A DNA stretch of 64,000 nucleotides from Arthrobacter sp. Edens01 (GTDB lineage Bacteria > Actinomycetota > Actinomycetes > Actinomycetales > Micrococcaceae), in NCBI RefSeq assembly GCF_001307035.1, contig NZ_LKIU01000005.1, forward strand, positions 327,664 to 391,663, written 5' to 3'. The translations under genes were made by a program, and so were the position numbers. Below are positions 47,853 to 55,488 of this stretch, piece by piece (the stretch's first letter is position 1; every line of letters starts with the position of its first letter). Under the pieces are notes generated by a model. It did not search any database, was not told the DNA's origin, and was given only the letters and a program-made list of their open reading frames with translations.

Positions 47853-47925
47853 GGATAGCGTAGTGAACTATCCGGCGCCGGCAGACTAGGGTTGTTCCCC
47901 CCAACCAACCCACAGTCTGCCGGCG
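47853..47925. terminator. Tandem hairpins between convergent genes, likely bidirectional terminator
   Basis: Two inverted repeats lie in the 208-bp gap between converging genes. The first is GGATAG (47853) with CTATCC (47868), 9-nt loop. The second is a perfect 12-bp pair CGCCGGCAGACT (47876-47887) and AGTCTGCCGGCG (47914-47925), with an inner GGTTG/CAACC stem. There is no T-run, as is usual in high-GC actinobacteria. Confidence 0.65.
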
Positions 47926-47962
47926 TTCTTCATGTCTGGACTCGTTTTTGTGAAACTTGGGG

Positions 47963-48271
47963 TTAGCCGGCGTCGAACCCGTTGAACTCACCGGTGGCGG
48001 GGGAGTGGCGTTCCTCCACGTTCTCAACGGCTCCGGGCGCCGAAGGTGAACGAACCCATTCCATGAGTCCGTCCAGGGCTGACGGCAAGCCCTCTGCGGT
48101 GATTGCCACGGAGCCATCGGCCTGGTTGATGACAGTTCCTGTCAGCCCCAGCTTCAGCGCCTGGCGCATCACCCGGTACCGAAACCCCACGCCCTGAACC
48201 AGACCGCTTACACGGGCGGTAACCCGGATCTGGTCCCTGGCGCTGCCTGACGGGCTCTGCGGTGAATTCAT
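47963..48271 (-). CDS. acyP: Acylphosphatase
   Basis: ATG 48271 gives 102 residues. The phosphate-binding loop VQGVGFRYRV (about residues 22-31, with catalytic Arg) and the Asn-bearing strand GLTGTVINQADGSVAI (about 39-54) are intact. It hydrolyses acyl phosphates such as carbamoyl- and acetyl-phosphate. It follows hutH by 10 bp on the same strand and so is probably cotranscribed with it, though no functional link is known. Confidence 0.94.
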   Translation of the reverse strand: MNSPQSPSGSARDQIRVTARVSGLVQGVGFRYRVMRQALKLGLTGTVINQADGSVAITAEGLPSALDGLMEWVRSPSAPGAVENVEERHSPATGEFNGFDAG

Positions 48272-48281
48272 GTCCCGAAGC

Positions 48282-49871
48282 CTAGTGCAGCGGCTCTTCC
48301 AGCACACCGTTGGCTGCGTCCAGCAACGCTCCGCCGGCCACCAGCCGGTAGACGGCTTCAATCTCGGGGGCAAGGTAACGGTCGGGGCCAGGCCCCTGCA
48401 CTACGGAACGCACCGCGGTTCGCACCGCCGTCGAGACCGGAGCGCTGCGCGAAGTGGCCAGACCGCCGTCGCGCATGTCCAGTGCCCGTGCGGAGGTGAG
48501 CACCTCCACTGCCAGAACCCGGGCCAGCCCGTCCAGGGCCCGGCGGAGCTTCAATCCCGCTGCCCATCCCATGGAGACGTGGTCTTCCTGCATGGCAGAG
48601 GACGGGATTGAATCCACGGAGGCGGGGACGGCCAGCCGCTTGAGTTCCGAGACAATGCCGGCCTGGGTGTACTGCGCAATCATGTGGCCGGAATCAACGC
48701 CGGGATCGTCGGCCAGGAAAGCGTTAAGGCCGTGGCTGCGGTTGCGGTCCAGGAACCGGTCTGTGCGCCGTTCGCTCATGGACGCAACGTCCGCAACGGC
48801 GATGGCCAGGAAATCCAGGACGTAGCCCACGGGAGCTCCGTGGAAGTTGCCGTTTGACTCCACCCGTCCGTCGACGGTCACAACGGGATTGTCCACAGCG
48901 GAGGCACGCTCACAGGCTGCAACATGCTCGGCATGGGCCAGGGTAGACCGGGCCGCCCCGTGAACCTGGGGCGCGCAGCGCAGCGAATAGGCATCCTGGA
49001 CCCGGGTAAAGGTTCCGGTCTTCTGTTCCTCCACCAGGACTGACCCGTGCAGCACGGCACGGATGTTCGCTGCGGATTCGGCCTGGCCGGGCTGCGGGCG
49101 CAGGGCCTGGAGGTCAGCGGCGAAAACTGCGTCGGTTCCCAGGAGTCCTTCAACACTCATGGCTGCCGCAACGTCCGCGATGGTCAGCAGACGGTGCAGG
49201 TCCGCGATTGCCATGGTGAGCATTCCCAGCATGCCGTCCGTGCCGTTGATGAGCGCAAGGCCCTCCTTCTCCTGCAGCTCCAGGGGTTCCAGGCCAGCCG
49301 ACACCAGGGCCTCGGCTGCGTCCTGTTCCCGCCCGTCGGCGTCGCGCACCCGTCCCTCGCCCATCAGGGCCAGGGCACAGTGGGAGAGAGGCGCCAGGTC
49401 ACCGGAGCAGCCGAGCGAACCGTATTCACCGATGATCGGAGTCACTCCCGCGTTGAGCAGGCCGGCGTAGGCCTGGGCAACCGCGGGACGCACTCCGGTC
49501 CGCCCTGTCGCAAGGGTTGCCAGGCGGCCGAGCATCAGCGCACGGACTACCTCGCGGTCTACTTCCTGTCCGGACGACGCCGCGTGGCTGCGGACCAGGG
49601 ACCGCTGGAGTGCAGTCCGCTGGCTGGCGGGAATCTGTTTGGTGGCCAGTGCCCCGAAGCCCGTGGAGACGCCATAGTGGGGTTTTGAATCAGCGGCCAG
49701 TGACTCGATGACGGACCGGGATGACTCCATCGCTGCCAGAACTTCGGAGGTGAGGGCGACCGGAGCGTTCTGCCGGGCGACGGCAAGGACGGCTTCCGGG
49801 TCCAGTGGCCCGGTGCCGATGTTCACGGTCAGGGCTGTCCCCGGAGCGGAATCCTGAGAAAAAAGAACCAA
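48282..49871 (-). CDS. hutH: Histidine ammonia-lyase
   Basis: A 529-residue enzyme converting histidine to urocanate. TTG 49871 is chosen as start because AGGAAG precedes it by 5 bases. The motif YGSLGCSGDLAPLSH contains Cys155-Ser156-Gly157; the MIO cofactor is formed in most homologues from Ala-Ser-Gly, so the first residue differs. Other family segments (YGVSTGFGALA, LINGTDGMLG, QDAYSLRCAPQVHGA, SNGNFHGAPVG, MQEDHVSMG) are intact. No hutU, hutI or hutG is in the window, so it is either a stand-alone lyase or part of a dispersed pathway. Confidence 0.93.
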   Translation of the reverse strand: MVLFSQDSAPGTALTVNIGTGPLDPEAVLAVARQNAPVALTSEVLAAMESSRSVIESLAADSKPHYGVSTGFGALATKQIPASQRTALQRSLVRSHAASSGQEVDREVVRALMLGRLATLATGRTGVRPAVAQAYAGLLNAGVTPIIGEYGSLGCSGDLAPLSHCALALMGEGRVRDADGREQDAAEALVSAGLEPLELQEKEGLALINGTDGMLGMLTMAIADLHRLLTIADVAAAMSVEGLLGTDAVFAADLQALRPQPGQAESAANIRAVLHGSVLVEEQKTGTFTRVQDAYSLRCAPQVHGAARSTLAHAEHVAACERASAVDNPVVTVDGRVESNGNFHGAPVGYVLDFLAIAVADVASMSERRTDRFLDRNRSHGLNAFLADDPGVDSGHMIAQYTQAGIVSELKRLAVPASVDSIPSSAMQEDHVSMGWAAGLKLRRALDGLARVLAVEVLTSARALDMRDGGLATSRSAPVSTAVRTAVRSVVQGPGPDRYLAPEIEAVYRLVAGGALLDAANGVLEEPLH

Positions 49872-49895
49872 GACATCTTCCTGTCTGTTCGCTGC

Positions 49896-49976
49896 CGACG
49901 CTCAGCGTCGTACGCTGAAATGCCGCACAGTGGTATTGGCATTTCAATCAGTGAAATGCACTTGGCGGTTAACCGC
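49896..49976. promoter_or_regulatory. Palindrome cluster in the hutH promoter region
   Basis: Between hutH and the divergent CPBP gene lie three separate palindromes: CGACGC-TCA-GCGTCG (49896-49910); GCATTTCA-N5-TGAAATGC (49939-49959) with an additional TGAAATGC at 49916-49923; and GCGGTTAACCGC (49965-49976). The TGAAATGC family of three half-sites is the best operator candidate, perhaps for an IclR- or GntR-type regulator. Confidence 0.55.
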
Positions 49977-50023
49977 AAGTGCGGGGCCAGCGGCCCGGGA
50001 ACTCGATCAGGCACAATAGGCAC

Positions 50024-50803
50024 ATGCCCTCCGCCTCTGCTGACTCCGTGCCCGACGCCGGGACGCGGCGCAGGCTCAAAGTCGAAATCCTGATCGTACT
50101 GGGACTGTCCCTGGGGCAGTCGGGCGTGTACGCCGTCGTGCGCCTCTTGGACAAGATGACACAGGGGCCGCTGCAGGGACAGACCACCACGCTTAACCCG
50201 GTGCTGAATGACAGCCCGCTCTTTGACCTCGTCTACCAGCTGCTGGGCATCTTCTTCTCGCTGGTCCCGGTGGCGCTGGTCCTGTTTCTGCTGACCGAAC
50301 CGGGGCGCTCAGCGTTCCGGCGGATCGGCTTCACCTTCTCCCGGCCGTTGCTGGACTTTGGGCTCGGCTTCGCACTCGCGGCCGTCATCGGCGTCGGGAC
50401 ATTGGGCGTTTACGCCGCAGGACGGGCAATGGGCATCACCACGGCCATCGTCCCGGCGGCCCTGGACACGTACTGGTGGACCCTTCCGGTCCTGGTGTTG
50501 TCCGCGATGCGCCATGCGGTCCTCGAAGAGGTCATTGTGGTCGGATACCTGTTCACCCGGCTGCGCGCGCTGGGATGGTCCGTACCCGCCATGATTCTGA
50601 CCAGCGCCCTGATCCGGGCCAGCTACCACCTGTACCAGGGCATCGGTCCCGGGATTGGCAATTTCCTGATGGGACTGCTCTTCGGGTACGCCTACTACAA
50701 AACCAAGCGCGTGATGCCTTTGGTCATCGCCCATGCGCTAGTTGATATTGCAGGATTTGTCGGGTTCGCGCTCTTCGGATCCGCCATTGGAATTGGAGAC
50801 TAA
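50024..50803 (+). CDS. CPBP-family intramembrane metalloprotease homologue
   Basis: ATG 50024 gives 259 residues with about seven hydrophobic helices. The CPBP (Abi/CAAX) motifs are present: EEVIVVGYLFTRL with the Glu pair (about residues 168-180), RASYHLYQGIG with a His (about 205-215), and a final IAHALVDI His (about 240). These residues coordinate zinc in Rce1-like proteases. It is divergent from hutH and 7 bp upstream of the GH2 gene. Confidence 0.87.
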   Translation: MPSASADSVPDAGTRRRLKVEILIVLGLSLGQSGVYAVVRLLDKMTQGPLQGQTTTLNPVLNDSPLFDLVYQLLGIFFSLVPVALVLFLLTEPGRSAFRRIGFTFSRPLLDFGLGFALAAVIGVGTLGVYAAGRAMGITTAIVPAALDTYWWTLPVLVLSAMRHAVLEEVIVVGYLFTRLRALGWSVPAMILTSALIRASYHLYQGIGPGIGNFLMGLLFGYAYYKTKRVMPLVIAHALVDIAGFVGFALFGSAIGIGD

Positions 50804-50810
50804 CCCCTAC

Positions 50811-52658
50811 ATGCCATTGCTGACACCCTGGGGCGAAGCCCTGGACCCGGAGAACGTGCTGCCCGAATACCCGCGGCCCCAGCTGGTTCGTAGCGGCTGG
50901 ACCAACCTCAACGGTTACTGGGACTACGCCTTCACCTCCGCTTCCCGGACCGCTGAGCCGGAGGACTGGGACGGAAAGATCCTGGTGCCGTTCTCGCCCG
51001 AGGCGTCGCTCTCCGGCGTCGAACGCCAGCTCCAGCCGGGCGATGCCCTCTGGTACCGGCGGACGTTCGCCCTCCCGGACGGACCGGGGGAACGGGTCAT
51101 GCTGCATTTCGGGGCGGTTGACCAGAGCTGCGCGGTCTACGTTAACGGGCAGGAAGCAGGAACGCACGACGGCGGCTACCTCCCCTTCGCCTTCGATGTC
51201 ACCGGCCTGCTGGGGGCAGGTCAGCAGGAGCTTGTGGTGCGGGTGCTGGACGGCACTGACACCAACGGGGCTTCCCGCGGCAAACAGAAGCTGGAACGCG
51301 GAGGCATCTGGTACACGGCGCAGTCAGGCATCTGGCAGACCGTGTGGCTGGAGAAGGTCCCGCAGACCTGGATCCGCGACGTGGTGATCACGCCGCTGGA
51401 CTCCCTTGACGGCGTCGAAATCACTGTGGTTGCAGGCGGTAGTGCCCGGGAAGCTGGTGCCGTGGACGGTGCCGACGTCGAGTCTGGCGCCGCGGACGGC
51501 GGTGCGTTCGACTCTGACAAAGCGGTCCGCGACCTGCCTGCCCAAGTGACGGTCTATGCCGACGGGGTCGCTGTGGCAGCGGCCGCGTACATTCCCGGGG
51601 AACCCATACGGCTGGCCCTGCCGGACCCTCGGCTGTGGAGTCCGGAGGATCCATTCCTGTACGACGTACGGGTCCGACTGGGCACCGACGAGGTTCAGTC
51701 ATACTTCGGCCTGCGGACGTTTGGGACCGGACCTGATTCGGCCGGGCACCAGCGGTTGCTGCTGAACGGCAAGCCATACCTGCACGCCGGCCTGCTGGAC
51801 CAGGGCTATTGGCCCGACGGCCTCTATACGCCGCCGTCGGACGAGGCAATGGTGTTCGACATCCAGACTGCCAAGGACCTGGGCTTCAGCATGCTGCGAA
51901 AGCACATCAAGATCGAGCCGCTGCGCTGGTACCACCACTGTGACCGGATCGGCATGCTTGTCTGGCAGGACATGGTCAATGGCGGAATGGGCGAAGGCCG
52001 GGCCCCGGAACCGGTGCCCTTGCCCGGCAGAGGGAGCCGCAGCGATCGGCGGTATGTGAGGTTCGGGCGCAGCGACCCCGCCGGACGTGCTGCGTTCCGC
52101 AGGGAGATGGGCAGCGCCGTCGAACTGCTGAGGAGTGTTCCCAGCATCGCCGTCTGGGTTCCGTTCAACGAGGGCTGGGGGCAGTTCGACGCAGCGGACA
52201 TTGCTGCGGAGCTGCGCGCGCTCGACCCCACCCGGAGCATAGACCATGCCAGCGGCTGGCACGACCAGGGTGCCGGCGACGCGAAGAGCCTGCACGTCTA
52301 CGCCGTCCCGTTCCGCATCCGGCGGCGCTGGCAGCGTGATCCCCGGGCGATTGTGCTCTCCGAATACGGCGGTTTCAGTCTTCCTGTGGAGGGACACACC
52401 TGGAACAACAAGGTGTTCGGATACGGCAAGACCCTGCACAGCAGCGCCGAACTCGAACGGGCATACACCGCGCTGCACCGCACCCAGATCGAGCCTGCCT
52501 TGCAGCAGGGACTGGCTGCGACCGTGTACACCCAGCTCACCGACGTCGAGGACGAGGTCAACGGCCTGCTGACCTATGACCGCCGTGTCTTGAAGCTCGA
52601 CGCCAATGTGGTGCGTGCCGTCAACGCCGACCTGGTGCGTGCTTTCTCCGGAAATTGA
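50811..52658 (+). CDS. Glycoside hydrolase family 2 enzyme (beta-galactosidase/glucuronidase-like)
   Basis: ATG 50811 gives 615 residues without a signal peptide, so the enzyme is cytoplasmic. An N-terminal jelly-roll sugar-binding domain (YVNGQEAGTHDGGYLPF, about residues 105-125), an Ig-like domain and a TIM barrel follow. By family analogy Glu454 in FNEGWG is the acid/base and Glu518 in LSEYGG the nucleophile; both are present. A roughly 30-residue insertion of Asp/Gly/Ala (about 205-240) interrupts the Ig-like domain. It acts on an unknown glycan or glycoside; no transporter or regulator for sugars is adjacent. Confidence 0.9.
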   Translation: MPLLTPWGEALDPENVLPEYPRPQLVRSGWTNLNGYWDYAFTSASRTAEPEDWDGKILVPFSPEASLSGVERQLQPGDALWYRRTFALPDGPGERVMLHFGAVDQSCAVYVNGQEAGTHDGGYLPFAFDVTGLLGAGQQELVVRVLDGTDTNGASRGKQKLERGGIWYTAQSGIWQTVWLEKVPQTWIRDVVITPLDSLDGVEITVVAGGSAREAGAVDGADVESGAADGGAFDSDKAVRDLPAQVTVYADGVAVAAAAYIPGEPIRLALPDPRLWSPEDPFLYDVRVRLGTDEVQSYFGLRTFGTGPDSAGHQRLLLNGKPYLHAGLLDQGYWPDGLYTPPSDEAMVFDIQTAKDLGFSMLRKHIKIEPLRWYHHCDRIGMLVWQDMVNGGMGEGRAPEPVPLPGRGSRSDRRYVRFGRSDPAGRAAFRREMGSAVELLRSVPSIAVWVPFNEGWGQFDAADIAAELRALDPTRSIDHASGWHDQGAGDAKSLHVYAVPFRIRRRWQRDPRAIVLSEYGGFSLPVEGHTWNNKVFGYGKTLHSSAELERAYTALHRTQIEPALQQGLAATVYTQLTDVEDEVNGLLTYDRRVLKLDANVVRAVNADLVRAFSGN

Positions 52659-52713
52659 AAGGGTCGCGGCCTCATAGGCGCAACCGCGTAGCGGCAGGTT
52701 AGAGAGGACACTG

Positions 52714-53712
52714 TCATGCTGACCGGCGTGCGCCGGGCGGTGGCGAGGTTGTTCCAAGTTTGCCCAATCTTCGTGAGCGCGGGAGTCCTGCCCGAATCAG
52801 CAACTGTGCGAGTCCCTCGGGATGATCTGGCGGTCGGCTGGCCTCAACCCACATCCAGCGCACGAATCGAACGCCGGTAGCCCGGATAGCGTCCTCGCGT
52901 CGTTTCTCCTTTACGAGTGCCTGTTGGGTGTGCAGTATCCCGCCGTTTACCGAAGAACCATACTTGACGGCGCCGTCGAATTCCCCAACCAGATTTTGCT
53001 CCTCCCAGAAGAAATCCGTTCGGCCAAGCAGCTGTCCTCCAGACGAACGAAACTCACGCTGCAGGTCTGGTGGGGGAAAACCATAGCGATGCAGCAACGC
53101 CCGTGAATAGGACTCACCGGGCGATTCGGAGCGGGCATCCGCGAAGTCGATGACACGCCGGGCACGGGCACGTTTGGTGTGGGTGCGCAGCCCCTGTGCG
53201 AGGTCCCGCAGGGCAGTCCTCTCCAGGGGCGGCAATCCCTGGCAGTGGTCCGGACGGAGAACATGGTCCATAGCTGGAACGGCGTGTTCAAAGGGCAGAT
53301 ACGCAGCCATGTCCAGTGCTGTCTGGGCCCTGCCCGTGACGGCTATGCCGTCGATGGATGCGACCGGCTCCAGCAGCTCACGCTCAGCCCACCGAAGGTC
53401 TCCGCGGCTGCGTCCGTGTGTATCGGCTGGTGCAAGGAACATGACTTCCGGTGATGGTCCAACGGTGGGGATGCCCCAGATCGTTGCCGCTGATTGCTGT
53501 ATGAGGACCCGCTGGGATTGTCCGGTCTGAGCAGCTGCGGCCAGCCGGACTCGTTCACGTTCCCAGGGCGCCAGGCTTCGCCAGTCGGATGCCGGGACAT
53601 AAACGCCCTGTCGTAGGCGTACCAGCTCGCCGGAAGTGCATCTGCGTGCGAGGGTACGGCGGCACGTTCCGTCCAGATCCGCCTCGGCTGCAAACAAGAA
53701 GTTCAACGACAT
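52714..53712 (-). CDS. AbiEi/DUF559-type protein with nuclease-like C-terminus
   Basis: ATG 53712 gives 332 residues. The N-terminal part (LARRCTSGELVRLRQGVYVPASDW) matches the winged-helix start of AbiEi-like antitoxin-domain proteins that are frequent in actinobacteria. The C-terminal 110 residues carry GRTDFFWEEQNLVGEFDGAVKYG, a D...E.D..K arrangement as in Vsr/DUF559 PD-(D/E)XK nucleases, followed by KEKRREDAIRATG. No AbiEii-like toxin gene is adjacent. Immediately upstream is a 0.7-kb block of short structured repeats. The role, toxin-antitoxin, defence or neither, is unknown. Confidence 0.75.
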   Translation of the reverse strand: MSLNFLFAAEADLDGTCRRTLARRCTSGELVRLRQGVYVPASDWRSLAPWERERVRLAAAAQTGQSQRVLIQQSAATIWGIPTVGPSPEVMFLAPADTHGRSRGDLRWAERELLEPVASIDGIAVTGRAQTALDMAAYLPFEHAVPAMDHVLRPDHCQGLPPLERTALRDLAQGLRTHTKRARARRVIDFADARSESPGESYSRALLHRYGFPPPDLQREFRSSGGQLLGRTDFFWEEQNLVGEFDGAVKYGSSVNGGILHTQQALVKEKRREDAIRATGVRFVRWMWVEASRPPDHPEGLAQLLIRAGLPRSRRLGKLGTTSPPPGARRSA

Positions 53713-54540
53713 GCGCCAACCATGCTGCTCTTCTAGCTGGGTGTGGTCTTGGAAAGGTCGATCTGTGGAAAACGAAGCCGTGGGGAAACGGTGGAGTCGG
53801 TGGGCGGAAGCGAAGGCCGGGTCGTAACGAAAACCCTGCAGTTTGGGACATGCCTGCCAGTTTGGGACTTTCCTGACGCCGCGCCGCGCAGGAAAGTCCC
53901 AAACTGGCAGGGAAAGTCTCAAAGCGGAGGGAAACGCACTGATCACGTGTCCCGTGGTGCAGGGAAGTCCCGCAGTGCAGGGATCTGCTTGCATGTCATG
54001 TCTGAACCAGCGAGAAAGTCTCAAAGCGGAGGGTATTTGCTGGCCGCTGAGCCCGAAACAGTCGGGAAGTCACAAGGCAGCGGGTATTTGATGACCGTTG
54101 AGTCGAAACGGCAGGCTAAAGCCTCAGAACGGAAGAACGTCTTTTTGCACGGAAAACCCGCGGAAAATACGTCCCAATGCCCGGCACTCTGAAACAGTTC
54201 GGGGAGACCGTAGACCGGCTGTGTGTTGAGGGGTCCTCGAATTCGGGGGATTGCGGGCTGCATCCACGAAACGGTCTCGCATCGAAAACCCTCCACATTG
54301 GGACTTGCCCGCCAGTTTGGGACTTTCCTGCCGCGGCGCTGCGCAGGGTTGTCCCAAACAGGCAGAGTTGTCCCGAAGCGGAGCGAAATTGTGCCAGGGG
54401 TGTCCCAAAATCGCAGGGATGTCCCGAAGCGGAGAGAAATCGGCAAGCACCTCACCCATGCTGAAAACGCTCCAGTTTGGGAAAAATCGTCCCCGGCGTA
54501 CCGGAGCGATTGTCACAAACCGGAGCGAATCAACCCAGAA
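53713..54540. repeat. Non-coding region with two related blocks of short GTCCCAAA-type repeats
   Basis: This 828-bp gap holds about 15 units near GTCYCRAAGCGGAGGG in both orientations. Forward units include 53896, 53916, 53949, 53967, 54018, 54069, 54171, 54351, 54370, 54402, 54421, 54489 and 54512; inverted TTTGGGAC units are at 53842, 53861 and 54316. Block A (from about 53837) and block B (from about 54290) share unit spacing 20/33/18 and 19/32/19, so one is a diverged copy of the other, about 455 bp apart. From 53967 the units recur at 51-bp steps. Open frames here follow the repeats and are not convincing genes. Confidence 0.8.
53854..53910. repeat. Perfect 22-bp inverted repeat (hairpin) in block A
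   Basis: The arms 53854-53875 and 53889-53910 are exact reverse complements over 22 bp, separated by a 13-nt GC-only-like loop (53876-53888). Block B has the same structure with mismatches. It could be a transcription terminator for the VOC gene or the core of the repeat element. Confidence 0.85.
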
Positions 54541-55182
54541 CTAGATCTCGACGAGACCCTTCTCCGTAGCGAAGGTGACAGACATGATGCCCGGGGTGCC
54601 CTTGGGGGAGACCCAGGTGACGTCCACGGATTCCAGCGGCTTCTCAACCGGCATACCCAGCCACTCGGTCACACGTTCGGCAGAGCCGGCGATCGTGAGC
54701 GACTCAAGGGAGACGGTTCCAGCGAAGGCACGGGACGGATGCAGGTCGGCCTTATCCTCATCCCAGCGGAGCATATACGGAACCTGCGGGTCTGCAATCA
54801 GTCCGTTGATGCCGATCTGGCGCCAGGTAAGTTCCTGGCCGTCGGGGAACTTGCGGTTGCCCGGAACGGAAGAGCGGCCAAGGCGTTCTTCGAAGGGAGC
54901 CAGGTCTTCCACGGCAACACACCAGCCCATCCAGCCGCCGCCGGCTTCAGAGCGTGCGCGCACGGCCTGCCCAAACGGAGCCTTGTCCGAGGCCGGATGG
55001 TTCAGTACCTCAACAACCTCAAGGTACTGGTGGTTGGCAAGGGGAATGATCATGTTGCGGGTGCCAAAGCGCGGGTGCACCCCGCCCTTGACGAAGTCGG
55101 TTTGAAGGGCAGCAGCAATGCGTTCCGTGGTGGCCAGCAGGCCGTCGGATTCGCAGGCATAAGAGACGTGATCCAGGCGCAT
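54541..55182 (-). CDS. VOC superfamily (glyoxalase-like domain) protein
   Basis: A 213-residue protein beginning MRLDHVSYAC with the vicinal-oxygen-chelate pattern (RNMIIPLANHQYLEVVEVL near residue 42, with candidate metal-binding Glu and His). The C-terminal half repeats a related beta module. Length fits the Glyoxalase_3-type subgroup. Enzymatic function cannot be assigned. It is divergent from metY-metX and the riboswitch. Confidence 0.82.
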   Translation of the reverse strand: MRLDHVSYACESDGLLATTERIAAALQTDFVKGGVHPRFGTRNMIIPLANHQYLEVVEVLNHPASDKAPFGQAVRARSEAGGGWMGWCVAVEDLAPFEERLGRSSVPGNRKFPDGQELTWRQIGINGLIADPQVPYMLRWDEDKADLHPSRAFAGTVSLESLTIAGSAERVTEWLGMPVEKPLESVDVTWVSPKGTPGIMSVTFATEKGLVEI

Positions 55183-55306
55183 GCGAACATCTTGGCACGT
55201 TGTGACCTGTGTCTCGACTAAGGCAAGCCTAAGCCGGGTAACACGTCTTTTTCATGCTGCGTCATATGGGTTGCGCAACTGCTGGGGGGTTGGTTCTATG
55301 GGTACA
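55183..55306. promoter_or_regulatory. Divergent VOC/metYX promoter region with possible DtxR-like box
   Basis: This 124-bp stretch must contain the promoters for the VOC gene (leftward) and the SAM riboswitch transcript (rightward). TAAGGCAAGCCTAA at 55219-55232 resembles half of a DtxR/IdeR iron box (TTAGGnnAGCCTAA-type), with one arm mismatch. No unambiguous -35/-10 pair is seen. Confidence 0.3.
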
Positions 55307-55423
55307 GGTCATGAGTGCCAGCAGATAGCCCCGGCTTGCTGGCCGGCAACCCTCCAACCGCGGTGGGGTGCCCCGGGTGAAGACCTGGCCGTACGCAAAC
55401 AGGCGTACCGGCAAGCGCGGGCC
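55307..55423 (+). ncRNA. SAM-IV riboswitch
   Basis: The sequence from GGTCATGAGTGCCAGC through CCGGCTTGCTGGCCGGCAAC, CCTCC, CGCGGTGGGGTGCCCCGGGT, GAAGACC and the closing CGGCAAGCGCGGGCC follows the actinobacterial SAM-IV aptamer almost base for base. It ends 65 bp before metY. It senses S-adenosylmethionine and switches off methionine synthesis genes. The downstream GGTGGGGCCCC segment near the ribosome site may be the expression platform. Confidence 0.95.
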
Positions 55424-55488
55424 ACACGTGTCGCTTCGGTGTACTCCGAACCACACCCGGTGGGGCCCCTGGTCATAAAGGGAGCACA

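Noticed and set aside
48282-49871. A hut operon.
   Set aside because: No hutU, hutI, hutG or hut transporter genes flank hutH; only acylphosphatase is cotranscribed.
53837-54540. CRISPR array.
   Set aside because: Units are short, degenerate, present in both orientations, irregularly spaced and without unique spacers; no cas genes nearby.
53743-55221. Several + strand open frames (53743-54192, 54223-55221, 54251-54544) through the repeat region.
   Set aside because: Their sequence follows the DNA repeats (recurring KSQSGG and VWDFP-like phrases) and one runs antisense through the VOC gene; no family features.
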